NCBI GenBank assembly: GCA_016841605.1
Contig: JAENYV010000005.1
Location: 8,103-72,102 of the forward strand
Source of the DNA: Dethiobacter alkaliphilus
GTDB lineage: Bacteria > Bacillota > Dethiobacteria > DTU022 > UBA8154
Length of the DNA stretch: 64,000 nucleotides
Reading direction: 5' to 3'
Under the pieces are notes generated by a model, which was not told the origin of the DNA, did no database searches, and saw only the letters and a program-made list of their open reading frames with translations. The position numbers and the translations under genes were made by a program. Shown here piece after piece: positions 22,908 to 32,330 of the stretch (position 1 is its first letter; each line of letters begins with the position of its first letter).

Positions 22908-25001
22908 CTACTTATCTTTCTCCTCTTTTGCCGCTTTGGCAGCAGCAATAATTTTATCGCTCTCCTGGAAGGGAACTTCCTCATAATGAGAAAATTTCAT
23001 CTTGAAGACTCCTCTTCCCTGGGTCATGGAACGTAACTCAATAGAATAAGTGAACATCTCCGCCAGGGGTGCCTGAACCTTGATGATCTGCTGTCCTTCT
23101 CCGGGAATCATCCCCTGAATCCGGCCCCTTCTGCTGTTCATATCACCCATAATATCGCCCATAAAATTCTCCGGAATGGTAATCTCTACATCCATGATCG
23201 GCTCCAGGAGAACCGGCTCCGCTTTTTCCATCGCACCCCGAAACGCCATGGCAGCAGCAATCTTAAAGGCCATTTCGGAAGAGTCTACAGTATGATAAGA
23301 ACCGTCGTAGAGAGCTACTCTAATATCCACCACCGGGTACCCGGCGAGGATACCTTCCTCCATGGCCTCCACAACCCCTTTTTCAACTGCCGGTATATAC
23401 TGACGGGGAACAACACCACCGACAATCTTATCATCGAATACGAAGCCCTCTCCCCGGGGCATGGAATTTAACTCCAGGTACACATGGCCGTATTGCCCGC
23501 GGCCACCGCTTTGTTTTTTATATTTACCCTCTTTTTTAAAGCTGCCGCGAATAGTTTCCTTATAGGGGACCTTGGGTGTACTCAGGTTTACCTCCACGCC
23601 GTACCTCTGCGCCAGACGGTCAACAATAACATCCAGATGCGTATCACCCATTCCTGAAATAATAATCTGTTTTGTCTCTGTATTGCGCTCAACCCGAAAA
23701 GTAGGATCTTCCTCCAGGAACCTAGCCAGGCCGACCCCGACTTTATCTTCATCCCCTTTGGATTTTGGCTCAATAGCAAAAGAAATAACAGGCTCCGGAA
23801 AGTCCATTGATGGTAAAATAATAGGAGATGCTTTATCACAAAGAGTATCTCCGGTTGTGGTTGCTGCCAGTTTGACCAGTGCCCCGATATCCCCGCAAAC
23901 AACTTCAGGAGTTTGAATCTGGGTTTTACCACGCATATAAAAGATATTTCCCAACCGTTCAGCTTTTTCCTTGCCGGCATTATAAATCTGCGAATCAGCT
24001 TTCAGAGTCCCGGAGTAAACCCGCACATAGTTAACCCGCCCCACGTAGGGGTCTGCCACGGTTTTAAAAACAAGGGCGGAAAAGGGCTCATCGGCAGCCG
24101 CTTTGCGCATGGTCTCCTCTTCTTTTCCGGGAAGTCTCCCGGAGACAGCCGGACGGTCTGCCGGAGAAGGCAATGCACCGGAAATGAGATCGAGAAGCGG
24201 TTGCATCCCTAAATTTTTCGTTGCAGATCCGCACAGGACAGGAATAATCTTTCCTTCCAGGGTCCCGATGCGTAAGGCTTTGCGAATCTCTTCTTCTTCC
24301 AGGGCTTCTTCTTCAAGGTATTTCTCCATCAGGCTGTCATCCGCTTCCGCGGCAGCCTCGACAACTTTTTCCCGGAGCTCTTCCGCTTTCTCCCGGAGGT
24401 CTGCCGGAATCTCATCTTCACGCATCTTCAGACCGGACTCGTCTTCATAGAGAAGGGCTTTCATTTTGACCAGGTCCACTACTCCTTTGAAAGACTCTTC
24501 TTTCCCGATCGGAAACTGCAGCGGAAAAACTTTGACCCCAAAGTGGCTGCGTAGTTGGTCCAGAGCTCCTTCAAAGTTGGCATTTTCCCGGTTTAATTTG
24601 TTAATAAAAACCAGGCGCGGCAACTGATATTCATCCGCGTATCTCCATACTTTTTCCGTGCCCACTTCCACTCCGGAAACACCGCAAACCACAACAACAG
24701 CACTGTCCGCAACACGAAGGGCTGACTGAACATCAGCAAAAAAGTCGAAAAAACCGGGAGTATCTAAAATATTAATTTTAACCCCGTCCCATTCCAAAGG
24801 GGCAAGAGCTGTCCCGATCGTAACTTGTCGCTTAATCTCGTCAGGCTCAAAGTCGGTAACAGTGTTTCCTGCTTCCACTTTCCCCAGCCTGTTTACCGCA
24901 CCTGTGGTAAACAGAAGGGCCTCTGCAAGGGAAGTTTTTCCCGCACCACCATGCGAGATAAGGGCAACATTGCGAATCTGTTCTGTCTTATAATTTTTCA
25001 T
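22908..25001 (-). CDS. EF-G-like translational GTPase with altered G3 and G4 motifs
   Basis: The 697-residue protein has the full EF-G domain order: G domain, domain II, and domains III-V ending in an EF-G C-terminal fold. The start is ATG 25001 (AGGG about 6 nt ahead); a TTG at 25028 is a weaker option. G1 (HGGAGKTS) is intact. In G3 the reading is DTPGFFDF, where canonical EF-G has His after DTPG, and G4 reads NKLN instead of NKxD. This is the stand-alone EF-G-like paralogue family rather than fusA, which sits in the str operon. Its role is uncertain. It is flanked by ddl and the leu operon, with no ribosomal genes. Confidence 0.9.
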   Translation of the reverse strand: MKNYKTEQIRNVALISHGGAGKTSLAEALLFTTGAVNRLGKVEAGNTVTDFEPDEIKRQVTIGTALAPLEWDGVKINILDTPGFFDFFADVQSALRVADSAVVVVCGVSGVEVGTEKVWRYADEYQLPRLVFINKLNRENANFEGALDQLRSHFGVKVFPLQFPIGKEESFKGVVDLVKMKALLYEDESGLKMREDEIPADLREKAEELREKVVEAAAEADDSLMEKYLEEEALEEEEIRKALRIGTLEGKIIPVLCGSATKNLGMQPLLDLISGALPSPADRPAVSGRLPGKEEETMRKAAADEPFSALVFKTVADPYVGRVNYVRVYSGTLKADSQIYNAGKEKAERLGNIFYMRGKTQIQTPEVVCGDIGALVKLAATTTGDTLCDKASPIILPSMDFPEPVISFAIEPKSKGDEDKVGVGLARFLEEDPTFRVERNTETKQIIISGMGDTHLDVIVDRLAQRYGVEVNLSTPKVPYKETIRGSFKKEGKYKKQSGGRGQYGHVYLELNSMPRGEGFVFDDKIVGGVVPRQYIPAVEKGVVEAMEEGILAGYPVVDIRVALYDGSYHTVDSSEMAFKIAAAMAFRGAMEKAEPVLLEPIMDVEITIPENFMGDIMGDMNSRRGRIQGMIPGEGQQIIKVQAPLAEMFTYSIELRSMTQGRGVFKMKFSHYEEVPFQESDKIIAAAKAAKEEKDK

Positions 25002-25176
25002 ATTTTCCCTGTCACCTGATTCCTGCAAAATCTGGTTTTAAATTCTGTCCGGAACCAGGCCACACCTCCTTTCTAATTTACCGTAATTGTCGCATATTAT
25101 TATCTTAGTTTCGTATAATTTATATTTTTTATTTATATCCTTTTTGTGCAAATTCCCTTGAATATTACCTTTGATA

Positions 25177-25683
25177 TTATTTTTTTACTTTCCCTTTAAT
25201 ATAATTAATTAACCCTCCAGTAGCCATAATCTCCTGCATAAACGGAGGAAAAGAAACTGCTTTAAATTTCCGGCCGCCGGTAAGCTCAGTAATTTCTCCC
25301 TCGGCCAGATTTATTTCTACCTGGCTCCCTTCCTGCAGGACTTCAGGTGCCTCCGGAGATTCCAGGATAGGAAGGCCGATATTAATGGCATTACGATAAA
25401 AAATACGGGCAAAACTTTCGGCGACAACACAGGCAATACCCGCCTCCTTCAAAGCCAGGGGAGCATGTTCCCTGGAACTTCCACAACCAAAATTTTTTCC
25501 GGCAACAATAATATCTCCGGGGGATACTTTGCGGGGAAAATCCGGATCCGCGTCTTCCATACAATGCCGGGCCAGCTCAGCCGGATCGGAAGTATTCAGA
25601 TAACGGGCCGGTATAATAGCATCTGTATCTATATCATTCCCGAAGGTCCATACTTTTCCTCTTAAGAGGCTCACTTTATCCAA
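25177..25683 (-). CDS. leuD: 3-isopropylmalate dehydratase, small subunit
   Basis: The 168-residue swivelling domain of isopropylmalate isomerase acts with LeuC in leucine synthesis. Seen are FGNDIDTDAIIPARYLNTSDP and the signature NFGCGSSREHAP, then ARIFYRNAINIGLPILE. This is the short form typical of archaea and Clostridia. It overlaps leuC by 8 bp, so the two are translationally coupled. It is the last gene of the operon; no clear terminator follows in the 175 bp before the EF-G-like gene. Confidence 0.96.
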   Translation of the reverse strand: MDKVSLLRGKVWTFGNDIDTDAIIPARYLNTSDPAELARHCMEDADPDFPRKVSPGDIIVAGKNFGCGSSREHAPLALKEAGIACVVAESFARIFYRNAINIGLPILESPEAPEVLQEGSQVEINLAEGEITELTGGRKFKAVSFPPFMQEIMATGGLINYIKGKVKK

Positions 25684-26947
25684 CCCCCTTTATTTCTCTT
25701 GGGTGAACAATGCATCCGGCCACAGCCGATGCTGCAGCGACAGCAGGACCCGCAAGATAAATTTTGCTCTTTGTATCACCCATCCTGCCGACAAAATTAC
25801 GATTTGTCGTAGCCAGGGCCGTCTCCCCAGCAGCCAGAATACCCATATGCCCCCCCAGACAGGGACCACAAGTGGGAGTGCTCACCGCAGCTTCCGCTTC
25901 AGTAAATATTTCCAGCAAGCCTTCGCGCAAGGCTTGCAGATAAATTGCCTGCGTTGCAGGGATAACGATCAGCCGCACATGAGGGTGTACCTTTTTGCCT
26001 TTTAAGATACGGGCAGCCACCCGCAAATCGTCGATTCTTCCATTGGTACATGAACCGATCACCACCTGATCCAGATGCGTTCCTGATATTTCGGATACCG
26101 GACGGGCATTGGCCGGACTTGAGGGAAGGGAGACCTGCGGTTCCAGATCATCGACCTCCCATTCATAATTCTCCAAAACTGGGGCATCTTTATCACCCAG
26201 AATAATTTCATATGGTCGGCGGGCACGTCCCTCCAGATATTCTTCCGTAATTTTATCCGGCGGTATCAAACCGGCTTTGGCTCCGGCCTCAATAGCCATA
26301 TTTGAGATAGTCAAACGACCATCCATGGGTAGCTCCCCAATCACCGGACCTGTAAATTCCAGTGCGCAATAGCGGGCTCCATCCACCCCAAGCTGTCCAA
26401 TAGTAAATAAAATAAGATCTTTTCCTCCAACCCAAGGCGCCAGGCGTCCCTTAAAAACAATGCGGATAGTAGGAGGAACTTTAAACCATAGTTCGCCCGT
26501 GGCCATGACTGCAGCCAGATCAGTACTGCCGACACCCGTAGCAAAAGCACCAAGGGCTCCATAGGTGCATGTATGAGAATCTGCTCCGATAATTACTTCT
26601 CCGGGTAAGACCAGGCCAAGCTCCGGAAGCAAAGCATGTTCCACACCCATTCGCCCGACCTCGTAAAAGTGGACAATTTCCTGTTCCCGGACAAAACGGC
26701 GTATTTCATTAACCTGCTCGGCTGATTGGATATCTTTATTGGGAGTAAAATGATCCGGAATAAGAGCAATCCTTTCCCGGTCAAAAACGTGTTCCACACC
26801 GATTTTTTTAAATTCCCTGATTGCAACGGGAGCAGTAATATCATTTCCCAGGGCCATATCAATACGCGCATTAATCAAATCACCGGGAGAAAGAGCCTTT
26901 TTACCGGTAGCCCTGGCGAGAATTTTTTCCGCCATTGTTTGCCCCAT
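25676..26947 (-). CDS. leuC: 3-isopropylmalate dehydratase, large subunit
   Basis: The 423-residue aconitase-family subunit has cluster cysteines in GSCTNGR (about 300) and in the TPTCGPCLGGH region (about 360), and GADSHTCTYGALGAFATGVG. The start at 26947 (MGQTMAEKILARATG) has GAGGAGG 9 nt ahead and matches the family N-terminus; 26983 would add 12 residues. It is the LeuC type that pairs with short LeuD. It needs a 4Fe-4S cluster, as does IlvD upstream, making the operon oxygen-sensitive (known for these families). Confidence 0.96.
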   Translation of the reverse strand: MGQTMAEKILARATGKKALSPGDLINARIDMALGNDITAPVAIREFKKIGVEHVFDRERIALIPDHFTPNKDIQSAEQVNEIRRFVREQEIVHFYEVGRMGVEHALLPELGLVLPGEVIIGADSHTCTYGALGAFATGVGSTDLAAVMATGELWFKVPPTIRIVFKGRLAPWVGGKDLILFTIGQLGVDGARYCALEFTGPVIGELPMDGRLTISNMAIEAGAKAGLIPPDKITEEYLEGRARRPYEIILGDKDAPVLENYEWEVDDLEPQVSLPSSPANARPVSEISGTHLDQVVIGSCTNGRIDDLRVAARILKGKKVHPHVRLIVIPATQAIYLQALREGLLEIFTEAEAAVSTPTCGPCLGGHMGILAAGETALATTNRNFVGRMGDTKSKIYLAGPAVAAASAVAGCIVHPREIKGVG

Positions 26948-27059
26948 TCCAGAAAGCCTCCTCTTTAGAAAGTCAGGATACACTTATGAAAAAAAGTATA
27001 ATAAAAATTACATAATGTTAATTCTACTATAAATAAAAGCCCTTGTATACATCTACCCT

Positions 27060-27563
27060 CTAGCATCTAGTTTCCCGGGTTAGTTTATTTCCCCTGTAAA
27101 GGGCAACTTTACCGGTACTGGCAATCTCTTTAATGCCAAATTCCTGCATCATAAGCAAAAAGGCTTTCAATTTTTCATCGTCTCCGGTAACCTCAACAAT
27201 CATGGAATCAGGGGATACATCTATAATTCGCGCCCGGAAAGTGTTTACCATCTGCTGAATATCGCTTCTTTTTACGGGATCCGCTTTTACTTTAACCAGC
27301 AAAAGTTCCCGTGCTACGGAGGGTTCATCAGTCAGGTCACTGATTTTTAAAACATTGATTTGCTTATTAAGCTGTTTAACAATTTGTTCGACCGTGATGG
27401 GATCCGCCTCCACAGTTACCGTCATACGGGAGACTCCCGGCTCCATCGTCCGTCCGACGGCTATATTCTGAATATTATATCCCCTGCGGCTAAAAAGCCC
27501 TGAAACCCGGGTCAGCACACCGGGACGGTCCTCCACCAGGATGGCAAGAATTCTCTTCCCCAT
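27060..27563 (-). CDS. ilvN: Acetolactate synthase, small regulatory subunit
   Basis: The 167-residue protein has an N-terminal ACT domain (ILAILVEDRPGVLTRVSGLF, about 5-75) that binds valine for feedback inhibition and a C-terminal domain (85-160) that contacts the catalytic subunit. The start ATG overlaps the ilvB stop by one base (TAATG), so it is translationally coupled. 112 bp separate it from leuC. ilvC, which normally follows in Firmicutes, is absent. Confidence 0.96.
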   Translation of the reverse strand: MGKRILAILVEDRPGVLTRVSGLFSRRGYNIQNIAVGRTMEPGVSRMTVTVEADPITVEQIVKQLNKQINVLKISDLTDEPSVARELLLVKVKADPVKRSDIQQMVNTFRARIIDVSPDSMIVEVTGDDEKLKAFLLMMQEFGIKEIASTGKVALYRGNKLTRETRC

Positions 27564-29239
27564 TATTCGTCACCCCCGATCATCTCCACAATGGAAGTAT
27601 TGGGTGCAACCATCGGCAGAACATTTTCTTCCGGATCAACATGGAAATCCATCAGTACCGGACCGGGCGTATTAAAGGCTTTTTCAATCACCGGGCCCAC
27701 CTCTTCCACTGTCGTTGCTCGATAACCTTTTGCCCCGTAAGCTTCCGCCAGGCGAACAAAATCCGGGCTTCCGTCCATGGAGGTCTGAGAATATCGCCCC
27801 CCATAAAACATCTTCTGCCACTGCCGTACCATCCCCAGATACTTATTATTAATAATGGCAACCTTAACAGGAATTTGATAATGAACTGCAGTGGCAAGTT
27901 CCTGAGAATTCATTTGGAAGCTACCGTCTCCGGCAATACAGATAACGAGCTGCCCGGGAAAGGCCACCTGGGCTCCAATCGCTGCCGGAAAACCGTAACC
28001 CATTGTTCCCAGTCCACCGGATGTGATTAAAGTCCTCGGCTGTTTAAAACGAAAATATTGGGCCGTCCACATCTGGTGCTGTCCTACATCGGTCGTAACA
28101 ATGGCATCCCCATCCGAAAGGCGATCCAGCTCTTCAATGACGAATTGGGGCTTAAGGCAGCCCGGCTCCGTCTGTTTATAGCGCAGCGGGTGTGCAGCTT
28201 TCCATTCCTGTATTTTCTTGCACCAGTCTTCCGTCTCTCCGCTTTTAAAGCGTTTCAGTATCTCCTTTAAAACCATACGGACATCGCCCACAATGGGAAT
28301 ATCCGCAACAATATTTTTCCCAATCTCTGCCGGGTCAATATCAATATGAATAATTCGGGCATGAGGTGCAAAATGCTCAATCTTCCCCGTAACGCGATCG
28401 TCAAAACGAGCCCCTATGGTTATGAGCAGATCAGACTCATTGATGGCATGGTTGGCGGCATAAGTCCCATGCATCCCCGGCATACCAAGAAAAAGTTCAT
28501 AATCGTACGGAATACTTCCCATCCCGGTCAGGGTAGTCGTTACCGGAATAGTCCCCGTTTGAGATAACTCCATGAGCTCCTGGTGCGCTCCGGAAGTGAT
28601 CACTCCTCCTCCCGCATAAATTAGAGGTTTCCGGGCTTTTTTTATCAGTGCCAATGCTTTGGAAATCTGACCTGCATGACCTTCATACGTAGGTCTGTAC
28701 CCATAAATTTCTATCTGATGCGGATAACGAAACTCGCCTTCCTCTACCTGAAGATCCTTGGGAAGATCGATGAGAACAGGTCCCTGACGTCCGGTGGAAG
28801 CGATAAAGAAAGCTTCTTTGAAAATACCGGGAAGCTCTTCAATCTCCTTGACCAGATAATTATGCTTGGTAATCGGCAAAGTAATCCCCGTAATATCCGC
28901 TTCCTGGAAGGCATCCGTTCCGATAAACGGCCTGGCAACTTGCCCGGTAATAACAACGAGCGGAATAGAATCCATATACGCTGTGGCGATACCTGTCACC
29001 AGGTTGGTCGCTCCGGGCCCCGAAGTGGCGATAACTACTCCCGGTTTTCCGGAAGCTCTGGCATACCCGTCGGCTGCGTGTATGGCCCCCTGTTCATGGC
29101 GGCTGAGAATATGTCTCAGGCCTTTTTTATATATTTCATCATAGAGGGTTAAAACAGACCCGCCCGGAAAGCCAAAAACCACATCTACTTTCTCCGCTTC
29201 CAGACAGGAGAGAACCATCTCGGCTCCAGTCAATTTCAT
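27563..29239 (-). CDS. ilvB: Acetolactate synthase, large catalytic subunit
   Basis: The 558-residue ThDP enzyme makes acetolactate and acetohydroxybutyrate. Seen are GFPGGSVLTLYDEI, the catalytic Glu in SRHEQGAIHAADGYARASG, and the ThDP motif GDGSFQMNSQELATAVHYQ-type region with ICIAGDG. The start at 29239 leaves 4 bp after the ilvD stop and has GGAGGG upstream; an upstream start at 29311 would overlap ilvD by 68 bp. FAD-binding residues of the middle domain are present by pattern. Confidence 0.97.
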   Translation of the reverse strand: MKLTGAEMVLSCLEAEKVDVVFGFPGGSVLTLYDEIYKKGLRHILSRHEQGAIHAADGYARASGKPGVVIATSGPGATNLVTGIATAYMDSIPLVVITGQVARPFIGTDAFQEADITGITLPITKHNYLVKEIEELPGIFKEAFFIASTGRQGPVLIDLPKDLQVEEGEFRYPHQIEIYGYRPTYEGHAGQISKALALIKKARKPLIYAGGGVITSGAHQELMELSQTGTIPVTTTLTGMGSIPYDYELFLGMPGMHGTYAANHAINESDLLITIGARFDDRVTGKIEHFAPHARIIHIDIDPAEIGKNIVADIPIVGDVRMVLKEILKRFKSGETEDWCKKIQEWKAAHPLRYKQTEPGCLKPQFVIEELDRLSDGDAIVTTDVGQHQMWTAQYFRFKQPRTLITSGGLGTMGYGFPAAIGAQVAFPGQLVICIAGDGSFQMNSQELATAVHYQIPVKVAIINNKYLGMVRQWQKMFYGGRYSQTSMDGSPDFVRLAEAYGAKGYRATTVEEVGPVIEKAFNTPGPVLMDFHVDPEENVLPMVAPNTSIVEMIGGDE

Positions 29240-29243
29240 CAGT

Positions 29244-30929
29244 TTATTTTCCCTCCTCTGCCGGTTTTCGCAAGATAGCTCCTTTCCCGGCGGAAGTGAC
29301 AAGTCCGGCATAACGGGCCATATATCCTTTTTTAATTTTGGGTTCCGGTAGTTTCAAACCGGCCTGACGCTTTTCCCATTCTTCTTCGGAAATACACAAT
29401 TCGAGACGTTTCTCGGGAATATCTATCTCCACGATATCCCCTTCCTGTATAAGGGCTATCGGGCCTTTATCCATAGCTTCCGGAGAGACGTGTCCTATCG
29501 ACGCTCCTCTGGTAGCTCCGGAAAAGCGGCCGTCAGTAATCAGTGCCACATCTTTATCCAGATCCATCCCTGCTACTGCCGCTGTGGGAGCCAGCATTTC
29601 CCGCATCCCCGGACCTCCTTTGGGTCCTTCGAAACGGATTACGACAACATCCCCCGGACGGATTTCTCCTCCCAGGATAGCTTTAACGGCAGCTTCTTCT
29701 TCATCAAAGACGCGGGCTTTTAAAGTACGCTTCAGCATCTCGGGCGCTACGGCTCCCTGCTTTACCACCGCCCCACCGGGGGCCAGGTTACCAAAAAGTA
29801 TGGCAAGTCCGCCTTCCGGTTTGTAAGGAGCGTCCAAAGAGCGAATAACCTGGCCGTCGGGAAGGGGAGCATTCTTAAAACCTGCCCTGAGTTCCTCACC
29901 GGTTACAGTTATAAGTCCCGCATCGATCAAACCGCCCCTGGCCAACTCTTTCATTACAGTCTGGATACCTCCTGCTCTGTCCAGATCTTCAATATGGTAA
30001 GGACCTCCCGGGCTCAAAGAACAGAGCTGGGATGTATTGCGGCTGATCGTGTTAATTTCCTGCAGATCCCATTCAATCCCCACTTCTGAAGCAACAGCTG
30101 GAAGATGCAGGATAGTATTGGTGGAACAGCCCAAAGCCATATCCACAGCAAGGGCATTGCGAAAAGCCTGCGGCGTCATAATAGCAGAAGCACGGAGATC
30201 CTTTTTCCAAAGTTCGATAATCTTCATACCCGCTTCTTTGGCCAATCTGAGCCGGTGGGCCATTACCGCGGGGACAGTTCCGTTTCCGGGTAGCGCCATA
30301 CCCAAAGCTTCCGTCATACAGTTCATGGAATTAGCGGTAAACATTCCGGAGCATGATCCGCAACTCGGGCACGCGGAAAGCTCCAACAGACCCAACTCTT
30401 CTTCATTCATCTTTCCGGCTTTGACGGCCCCGACAGCTTCAAAGAGATTGCTCAGACTCACCGAACGTCCCTGAAATTCACCGGCCAGCATTGGCCCACC
30501 ACTGACAAAAATAGAAGGAAGATCAAGCCTCCCGGCAGCCATAAGCATCCCGGGGATAATTTTGTCACAATTAGGAATAAAAACAAGAGCATCAAAGCCA
30601 TGTGCCTGAACCATGGCTTCCACCGAATCAGCAATCAACTCTCTGCTTGCCAGGGAATATTTCATCCCCGAATGTCCCATGGCAATACCATCGCAGATAC
30701 CTATGGTAGAAAACTCTATGGGAACACCTCCCGCCGCATAGATCCCGGCTTTGACTGCAGCGCCAACTTTATCCAAGTGCACATGTCCGGGGACAATCTC
30801 ATTAAATGAATTTACAACACCAATGAGCGGTTTCTCCAGTTCTGCTGGATGGTATCCCATTGCATAAAATAAAGAACGGTGAGGCGCTCTTTCCAGACCT
30901 TTTTTAACTATGTCGCTACGCATTATCAT
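29244..30929 (-). CDS. ilvD: Dihydroxy-acid dehydratase
   Basis: The 561-residue Fe-S dehydratase forms 2-keto acids from dihydroxy acids in valine and isoleucine synthesis. Cluster cysteines lie in [10 protein letters not shown] (about 122) and in the [11 protein letters not shown] motif (about 190-200). [28 protein letters not shown] and the C-terminal substrate region are present. GGAG lies 6 nt ahead of the ATG at 30929. It lies 27 bp after ilvE, in the T-box operon. Confidence 0.97.
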   Translation of the reverse strand: MIMRSDIVKKGLERAPHRSLFYAMGYHPAELEKPLIGVVNSFNEIVPGHVHLDKVGAAVKAGIYAAGGVPIEFSTIGICDGIAMGHSGMKYSLASRELIADSVEAMVQAHGFDALVFIPNCDKIIPGMLMAAGRLDLPSIFVSGGPMLAGEFQGRSVSLSNLFEAVGAVKAGKMNEEELGLLELSACPSCGSCSGMFTANSMNCMTEALGMALPGNGTVPAVMAHRLRLAKEAGMKIIELWKKDLRASAIMTPQAFRNALAVDMALGCSTNTILHLPAVASEVGIEWDLQEINTISRNTSQLCSLSPGGPYHIEDLDRAGGIQTVMKELARGGLIDAGLITVTGEELRAGFKNAPLPDGQVIRSLDAPYKPEGGLAILFGNLAPGGAVVKQGAVAPEMLKRTLKARVFDEEEAAVKAILGGEIRPGDVVVIRFEGPKGGPGMREMLAPTAAVAGMDLDKDVALITDGRFSGATRGASIGHVSPEAMDKGPIALIQEGDIVEIDIPEKRLELCISEEEWEKRQAGLKLPEPKIKKGYMARYAGLVTSAGKGAILRKPAEEGK

Positions 30930-30956
30930 TTATCTCTCCTTATTTCTAATTTTTGA

Positions 30957-31838
30957 TTAGCCAGCTTTTGTACCGTTATTTTGGGCATAAAGATGATACT
31001 TTTCCATCAGCATCCTGGTCACTCTTCCAGGTGTCCCATCGCCAATGGTACGTTTGTCTACGGAGATAACAGGAATCAGTTCCGCTGCTGTTCCGGTTAG
31101 GAAACATTCCTTAGCTACGTAAAGCTCATGACGTGTAAACGGTAATTCCGTAACTGTATGACCCATATCCCGGGCTAACTCCATAACTGTATTGCGTGTA
31201 ATTCCTTCCAGTATTCCAACATAAACAGGAGGAGTAATCAGCAGGCCTTTTTTATCGATAATAAAAATATTGGAGCCTGAACCTTCCACAACATAGCCCT
31301 GAGGATTTAACATAATGGCTTCCATTACTCCTGCTTGAGCTGCTTCAATTTTTACGAGAATATTATTCAGATAATTCAGCGATTTAATTCTGGGTTCAAA
31401 GGTATCGCTGCTGCGCTGACGGGTAGCCGACGTAATTACTTTAAGTCCATTTTCATAATGCTCCTGGGGAAAAAGAGATATATGATCAGCTATAATAACA
31501 ACTGTTGCACCAAAACACTTTTTGGGGTCCAGCCCCAGGTCTCCAACACCTCTGGAAACGATAATACGGATATAAGCATCGCTGAGATTGTTTCTGCGCA
31601 AGGTTTCCAATGTAGCTTTCTCCATTTCATCAATGGAAAGAGGAATTTTCAATAAAATGTGCTGGGCGGATTCATAGAGTCTTTCCAAATGTTCTTGAAG
31701 TTTAAAAACCGCACCATTATAAGCACGAATCCCTTCAAAAACCCCGTCTCCATATAAATAGCCATGGTCAAATACGGAAATCTTTGCTTCTTCTTTCGAA
31801 AAATAATCCCCATCTATATATACCTGAACGCTCATCAC
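30957..31838 (-). CDS. ilvE: Branched-chain amino acid aminotransferase
   Basis: The 293-residue class IV aminotransferase does the last step to valine, leucine and isoleucine using PLP. Seen are DHGYLYGDGVFEGIRAY, the PLP Lys in EPRIKSLNYLNN and EGSGSNIFI. Two starts, GTG 31838 and ATG 31835, are adjacent; the choice does not change the domain. It is the first gene after the T-box leader (31905-32252), so the whole ilv-leu operon is controlled by tRNA charging. Confidence 0.95.
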   Translation of the reverse strand: MMSVQVYIDGDYFSKEEAKISVFDHGYLYGDGVFEGIRAYNGAVFKLQEHLERLYESAQHILLKIPLSIDEMEKATLETLRRNNLSDAYIRIIVSRGVGDLGLDPKKCFGATVVIIADHISLFPQEHYENGLKVITSATRQRSSDTFEPRIKSLNYLNNILVKIEAAQAGVMEAIMLNPQGYVVEGSGSNIFIIDKKGLLITPPVYVGILEGITRNTVMELARDMGHTVTELPFTRHELYVAKECFLTGTAAELIPVISVDKRTIGDGTPGRVTRMLMEKYHLYAQNNGTKAG

Positions 31839-31904
31839 CCGCCTGTTTTCCTTAAATAGGTAAAATCAGGCCTTCACCTCCCTTTGAATTTTAACTCTCC
31901 TTAT

Positions 31905-32252
31905 TAAATTTTTATAAAAAAGCTCCCTCATCCTTTTACAAGGGACGAAGGAGCCATATCTCCGCGGTACCACCCTTTTTGCCCGAAATAACGGGCCACC
32001 TCAGGTACATTTCTCAAGATAACGGATTTACCGTCCAACCCTAGTAAAGCCTGGTTAGGAAAAGATTTTTTTTACAACTCCTGTGGAAACTAACTTCATA
32101 TCCACAAGTAAACAATAACTTCATTTATCCTAAACCATTCTCTTTCAAGGAAGAACTCCGAGGTGACGAGAAAGACTTCAACCCGCTGCCTTTGCAGCAA
32201 CCGACAGCTCTCTGTAAGGGCAGAAACGACTCCCCATATCCCCATCATCGTC
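31905..32252 (-). ncRNA. T-box leader of the ilv-leu operon
   Basis: The conserved T-box AGGGTGGTACCGCG reads on the minus strand at 31976-31963, followed by a terminator. Stem I is bounded by GACGA (32252-32248) and TCGTC (32169-32165). In the predicted specifier segment GAAGTC the codon would be GTC, Val, but the fold is not secure, and Leu or Ile cannot be excluded. Uncharged tRNA would stabilise the antiterminator and let the polymerase reach ilvE. Confidence 0.93.
31922..31954 (-). terminator. T-box attenuator terminator
   Basis: On the minus strand GCTCCTTCGTCCCTT pairs with AAGGATGAGGGAGC and is followed by TTTTTT. It competes with the antiterminator formed with the T-box sequence, as expected for this class. 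Confidence 0.85.
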
Positions 32253-32330
32253 TTGCGTATATAATTGCTAATAATTATATATGGAGCTGAACATCCTTGT
32301 CAATGAAAATTATTTCTTTCCTAAAGCTTT

